DNA from: Salinivirga sp035268865
Lineage (GTDB): Bacteria; Bacteroidota; Bacteroidia; Bacteroidales; Salinivirgaceae
DNA: 27,962 bases
Direction of reading: 5' to 3'
Assembly: GCF_035268865.1 (NCBI RefSeq)
Contig: NZ_DATFKB010000144.1
Span: 1 to 27,962, forward strand
The position numbers were made by a program, and so were the translations under genes. Below, piece after piece: positions 24,347 to 27,962 of the stretch (the first letter of the stretch is position 1; each line of letters opens with the position of its first letter). Under the pieces are notes generated by a model that saw only the letters and a program-made list of their open reading frames with translations, made no database searches and was not told the origin of the DNA.

Positions 24347-25174
24347 ATGAGAAAACTATTTTATTTGATGATGATTGCACTGCTTTCAAGCGCAGTTTTC
24401 ATTAGTTGTAACGACGACGATGATGATGATACGTCGAATCCACCTGAATTTGCAGGTGCAAACTTGTCCGGAGATAACGAGACTGTAACGGTCACATTTA
24501 CACAAGGCGTTTACGGTGACGAAGCTGCCACAGAACCATTGACAGCCAATAGTTTTGCAGTGGTGCTAGCCGGTGGTAGTGCTGTAATGGATGGCATTAC
24601 TGTGGAGCATACTGCAGGAGCCGAAATTGCTGAAATTATGATCAATTACACTGAGCCGGCAAATGGTGAAGAAGTAATTACCGTTGAACCTTTGTTCATC
24701 TATAACTCAGAAGGAGTTGCCATGAGTACTGACCAAATGGCTACTGTACAACTGGCAGAACTTGGTATAATTGGAGAGTGGTATTCTTCTGGGAATAATG
24801 TAGCACCTTTGCTTGCTACTTATTTTAATGTAGATTCTATTTATGCCAATTTCAATAGCGATCAAACTTATGTGGTAGAGAGTTATGACCCGGATGGTGT
24901 TAAGACAGAGTATACCGGAACGTTTACCCAGACCAAATCTGATGTGGGTAACATTTATACAATCCTACTTAATCAGAGCACTCCAAGCTCAATTACAAGC
25001 GAGGGTATATTTGAAGTAGTTCCCAATGGCGATGGGTTTGACCTTAAATATGAAGTTGTACAAACTGAGCCGGACATCGGTAATACTCCACCAACACCCT
25101 CAGGAGGTTTCGGATCATCGAATAATGGTGAGTTAGGCGATTCAAATATTCAAAAGTTCTTAATATTGAACTAA
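24347..25174 (+). CDS. Surface-type lipoprotein, unknown function
   Basis: A 275-residue lipoprotein. The signal peptide ends in a lipobox FISC, with lipidation at C21. It is followed by Asn and six Asp, an acidic stretch like the lipoprotein export signal that sends Bacteroidota lipoproteins to the cell surface. The mature part is beta-rich. The first ~115 residues look like an Ig-like domain (VTVTFTQGVYGDEAATEPLTANSF). From about residue 140 (IIGEWYSSGNNVAPLL ... NFNSDQTYVVESYDPDG ... YTGTFTQT) it resembles lipocalin-like small beta domains. The C-terminus is Gly/Asn/Pro-rich. No family can be named with confidence. It has its own promoter-like box and terminator, between the thiolase operon and the outer-membrane barrel gene. 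Confidence 0.82.
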   Translation: MRKLFYLMMIALLSSAVFISCNDDDDDDTSNPPEFAGANLSGDNETVTVTFTQGVYGDEAATEPLTANSFAVVLAGGSAVMDGITVEHTAGAEIAEIMINYTEPANGEEVITVEPLFIYNSEGVAMSTDQMATVQLAELGIIGEWYSSGNNVAPLLATYFNVDSIYANFNSDQTYVVESYDPDGVKTEYTGTFTQTKSDVGNIYTILLNQSTPSSITSEGIFEVVPNGDGFDLKYEVVQTEPDIGNTPPTPSGGFGSSNNGELGDSNIQKFLILN

Positions 25175-25186
25175 TCAAAAACATTT

Positions 25187-25225
25187 GGTTATGTGTCTTT
25201 TGGGAGGACACATAACCACTTTTTT
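25187..25225 (+). terminator. Rho-independent terminator
   Basis: A perfect 11-bp stem, GGTTATGTGTC (25187-25197) and GACACATAACC (25207-25217), extendable by one T-A pair, has a 9-base loop and is followed by six T. It ends the lipoprotein transcript and so separates it from the porin gene. Confidence 0.88.
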
Positions 25226-25309
25226 AAATGTTTTATTAGATTTTCCATATCTTTAGTGCCATGCCGGTTTATACACGCCTGATGGCAAACCCCATTTAAT
25301 ATTTAATTT

Positions 25310-26908
25310 ATGAGACGTTTTTATCTAATTATGCTTATTGCCCTGCTCGGGGTATTATGGGTCGTGGAGCCTGTGCGGGCGCAGCAACAACCAGTGCAGG
25401 TTTTTAAATATGATCTTCCGCGCGAACATGAGGATGAGTTTCAGTTTCTTGCATTTTTCCTGAATCAGGGGGTTGTGTCCAATTTTCATCCTAATAACAC
25501 ATTGCTCAAAGGGCAGGTGATTGGTCGTATGTTTGGGCAAAACTCTACAAATACAAGCGATTCGCTCACGTCTGCATATTTTGAACAACGTATTTTGCCT
25601 TTTTTCATTTATAAGCCCAAGCTTTTTAATGGCAAGGCCATTTTAAGAGCTTCATTTGAAATAGACTGGACATGGGGTGATGTAGCCTATGGAACAGGAG
25701 GGAATTTTGGTTCTGCTCCGGCTGGTGACCAGGTAAACCTGCAAACCCAGAATGTAGAACTTGAATTTATTCCTGCCAAAGGATGGTTCATTAACCTTGG
25801 GCTTCAGCGAATGTACGATTCACCTTACAACCCATACCGCACTACCGTGGATAAAATGCTTGCCACAGGCTATCGCCTGGGCTATTGGGGTACAGAAGGT
25901 GTAGGGCTTACAGTTCGCCACGATGCTGATTACTATCGATTCAAAGCCGGGTTTTATAAGTTGTATGAATCATTGATTCAGGAAAATGATGATGTGACAA
26001 TGGGTGAATTGTTTTTCGAAAAAACACTTACCAAACAATGGCGATGGGGCGGATCTGTCAATTATGTGCGTGACAGAGCCAATGGTAAAGGCGGTGTCTC
26101 TATACTGGGCCAGGGACTTAATGCTACACAACTGAATGCATACAATGGTACATTCAAGTTTAATTTTGGCGATAAACCATACCGGGCCGATATTTTATGG
26201 TTTGGTACATTCTTTAGCCGGAATCCCGATTATATGATGGATCGTGTATATCTGAACGGATTTTTTAATTACAATTATGGTCTGGCAGAGGTCGATAACG
26301 ACGGTAACTGGGAGAAAGGTGCCGATATTGCCGGATTCGGTGCTAATCTGAGCGCGGGATATCGGTATGGGCAAACCAAAAATGATATGATTTCTGTAGA
26401 TGTGATCTATGCAAGCGGCGATGACGATGCTTTAAATGATAAAACATATAACGGTGTACTTACAGGCAATATGTGGGCCTCACCGGGTAATGTTTTTATT
26501 GGTAGTGGCGCCCATTTACTGTTTCCGCATGGAAATGTGGTCAACAGGTTTACACCAGTGGTAGCAGATTTTTCAAATATGGGTTACGGCCTTTTTGGAG
26601 GAACTTTTAATGCCTCGCGTGACCTTATACCACATAAACTGAACTTGAAAGTTGGCGCTGCTTACGCCATGAGCGTCGCAGAACCTATTGGCGGAGGTAC
26701 AAATCTTGGTACAGAAGTGAATGGCGTTGTAGCCTATAATTTTGGCCCGTTTATGAGTTTAGAATTGCACGGAGCATACATGAGTTTAGGAGATTTTTTC
26801 GATAGTAATGATATTCGCTACGGGGCTGATGTGAACAGTACCTTTAATGAAGAGCGACCAGTTGACCCGTGGACTGCATTTATAGTGTTTAAATGGCTTA
26901 TGTTTTAA
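25310..26908 (+). CDS. Outer-membrane beta-barrel protein (porin-like)
   Basis: A 532-residue exported protein. The signal peptide runs to about A24 (PVRA/QQQ). The mature part alternates aromatic and polar residues in many short strands with Gly/Asn/Asp turns, and ends with Phe in FIVFKWLMF, the beta-signal read by the BAM machinery. Segments such as NVELEFIPAKGWFINLGLQRM and YYRFKAGFYKLYES suggest a monomeric barrel of the alginate-export or general substrate-porin type. I cannot name the family. It likely passes a small solute through the outer membrane. Its last 16 coding bases overlap the longest frame of the next gene, so the two are probably cotranscribed. Confidence 0.85.
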   Translation: MRRFYLIMLIALLGVLWVVEPVRAQQQPVQVFKYDLPREHEDEFQFLAFFLNQGVVSNFHPNNTLLKGQVIGRMFGQNSTNTSDSLTSAYFEQRILPFFIYKPKLFNGKAILRASFEIDWTWGDVAYGTGGNFGSAPAGDQVNLQTQNVELEFIPAKGWFINLGLQRMYDSPYNPYRTTVDKMLATGYRLGYWGTEGVGLTVRHDADYYRFKAGFYKLYESLIQENDDVTMGELFFEKTLTKQWRWGGSVNYVRDRANGKGGVSILGQGLNATQLNAYNGTFKFNFGDKPYRADILWFGTFFSRNPDYMMDRVYLNGFFNYNYGLAEVDNDGNWEKGADIAGFGANLSAGYRYGQTKNDMISVDVIYASGDDDALNDKTYNGVLTGNMWASPGNVFIGSGAHLLFPHGNVVNRFTPVVADFSNMGYGLFGGTFNASRDLIPHKLNLKVGAAYAMSVAEPIGGGTNLGTEVNGVVAYNFGPFMSLELHGAYMSLGDFFDSNDIRYGADVNSTFNEERPVDPWTAFIVFKWLMF

Positions 26909-26928
26909 ATTTTATCCTTATGCAAACA

Positions 26929-27891
26929 ATGAAAAATATGACAAAAATTATAATTCCGCTGTTATTCATTTTTACGATGATTTTTACGGCGTGCAGTCCG
27001 TACAGCAATTTAACACCAATGGATAGTATGCGTGAGGATTTACAGTATCCTTTTGATGTAAAATATGCCGATATTTCTGATAATCAGAGTATCGCTTATG
27101 TGGATGAGGGTCAGGGGCCTGAGACAATAATTTTTATTCATGGTCTGGGTACCTATTTGCGGGCCTGGGAGAAAAATATTGCTGCATTAAAAAGCGATTA
27201 CAGATGTGTTGCCATTGATTTGCCAGGTTATGGAAAATCTACTAAACTGCCCCATGATGGCAGCATGACATTTTATGCCGACGTAGTTATGGAGGTGATG
27301 AATCATCTCAATATAGAGTCTGCCATATTTGCCGGTCATAGCATGGGCGGACAAATATCTATGGTGGCAGCTTTGCGTTATCCGCAAAGAGTTGAAAAGC
27401 TGATACTCGCTGCTCCAGCTGGATTCGAACGTTTTACTGAGGGGCAAAAAGAGTGGTTTCGTGAGGTTATGAGTCTTTCCGGAGTTAAAAAGACAACAGC
27501 AGAAGCCATTATGACCAACGCAGCCTACAACTTTTATAATATGCCCGACGATGCCGAATTTATTATTACCGACAGGCTGGCTATGCGCAGTGCAAAAGAT
27601 TTTGATCATTATTGCCATACTGTGGCTCAATCTGTTGATGGTATGGTAAATGAGCCAGTGATTGATAAGCTGGATATGATTAAACAGCCGACGCTAATTG
27701 TTTTTGGCGAAAATGATAACCTTATTCCCAACCGCTATCTTAATCCGGGTTGGACAAAAGACATAGCAATGATAGGTGATAATAAAATTCCAGATAGTAA
27801 GCTTATTATGTTGCCTAAATGCGGACATTTTTTACCATTCGAAAAGGCGAATGAATTTAATTCCGCAATACGTCAGTTTTTGAGTAATTAA
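26929..27891 (+). CDS. Lipoprotein alpha/beta hydrolase
   Basis: A 320-residue hydrolase with a lipoprotein signal peptide (MKNMTKIIIPLLFIFTMIFTAC, given in part; lipidated C22), so it is anchored to a membrane outside the cytosol. The alpha/beta fold is complete: oxyanion segment FIHGLGTYLRAW, nucleophile S138 in AGHSMGGQ, acid in FGENDNLIP and His in PKCGHFLPFE. Likely an esterase or lactonase. Start choice: ATG at 26929 gives a normal-length signal peptide; in-frame ATGs at 26893 and 26920 would extend it and overlap or abut the barrel gene stop. It is immediately downstream of the outer-membrane barrel gene, suggesting coupled hydrolysis and transport of one substrate. Confidence 0.88.
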   Translation: MKNMTKIIIPLLFIFTMIFTACSPYSNLTPMDSMREDLQYPFDVKYADISDNQSIAYVDEGQGPETIIFIHGLGTYLRAWEKNIAALKSDYRCVAIDLPGYGKSTKLPHDGSMTFYADVVMEVMNHLNIESAIFAGHSMGGQISMVAALRYPQRVEKLILAAPAGFERFTEGQKEWFREVMSLSGVKKTTAEAIMTNAAYNFYNMPDDAEFIITDRLAMRSAKDFDHYCHTVAQSVDGMVNEPVIDKLDMIKQPTLIVFGENDNLIPNRYLNPGWTKDIAMIGDNKIPDSKLIMLPKCGHFLPFEKANEFNSAIRQFLSN

Positions 27892-27898
27892 ATCAAAT

Positions 27899-27962
27899 AT
27901 GTCTCAAGAATATTTAAATACAGAGTATTGTCACATTGCTTTTGATGAGGATGTGCAAACTG
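27899..27962 (+). CDS. Start of a gene cut by the window edge
   Basis: An ATG seven bases after the hydrolase stop opens a frame of 21 codons to the end of the window (MSQEYLNTEYCHIAFDEDVQT). The start resembles small STAS/SpoIIAA-like proteins common in Bacteroidota, but 21 residues are too few to assign. Close spacing suggests cotranscription with the hydrolase. Confidence 0.5.
   Translation, partial: MSQEYLNTEYCHIAFDEDVQT

Overview
The window looks like a chromosomal segment of a Bacteroidota (Bacteroidetes) bacterium. GC content is moderate to low. Several genes are preceded by the phylum's TAnnTTTG -7 box, some with a TTG -33 box about 18-20 bases upstream. Gene content also fits: a LytS/LytTR two-component pair, a LiaF-like envelope protein, an OlsF-type aminolipid synthase, SpoIIE-type PAS phosphatases, and a surface lipoprotein with an Asp run after its lipobox Cys. 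The assignment below phylum level is not attempted.

Layout. 1-850: the start of a small membrane protein (minus strand, cut by the window edge), then a tRNA-Asp gene and a 240-base duplication of its 3' end filled with consecutive hairpins. 849-3366: minus-strand operon of LiaF-like membrane protein, LytS-type histidine kinase and LytTR response regulator. 3566-4562: a small membrane methyltransferase and a DJ-1/PfpI protein. 4635-7139: a large sensor phosphatase that joins an NrtS-like membrane region, a zinc ribbon, four PAS domains and a PP2C/SpoIIE phosphatase. 7400-9675: MarR regulator, ferritin and NADP isocitrate dehydrogenase. 9771-11440: dnaX, interrupted by a run of 11 A that puts the tau-specific C-terminus in the -1 frame. 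11527-15649: OlsF-like bifunctional acyltransferase, FtsE ATPase and a TPR-like protein of unknown role.

15834-24162 is a seven-gene plus-strand operon: thiolase, alpha/beta hydrolase, SDR dehydrogenase, KASIII-like protein, sodium/solute symporter, acyl-CoA synthetase and a second KASIII-like protein. It reads as an uptake and CoA-ester-processing pathway for some carboxylate. Both KASIII-like proteins keep the nucleophilic Cys but have lost part or all of the His/Asn pair used for decarboxylative condensation, so their chemistry is not that of FabH. It is followed by a surface-type lipoprotein, an outer-membrane beta-barrel and a lipoprotein alpha/beta hydrolase (24347-27891), which could supply outer-membrane passage and extracytoplasmic ester cleavage for the same substrate. 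This link is inference. The window ends in the first codons of another gene.

The most notable points are the dnaX slippage site, the NrtS-zinc ribbon-PAS-phosphatase fusion, the paired non-canonical KASIII operon, and the hairpin-filled duplication of the tRNA-Asp 3' end.
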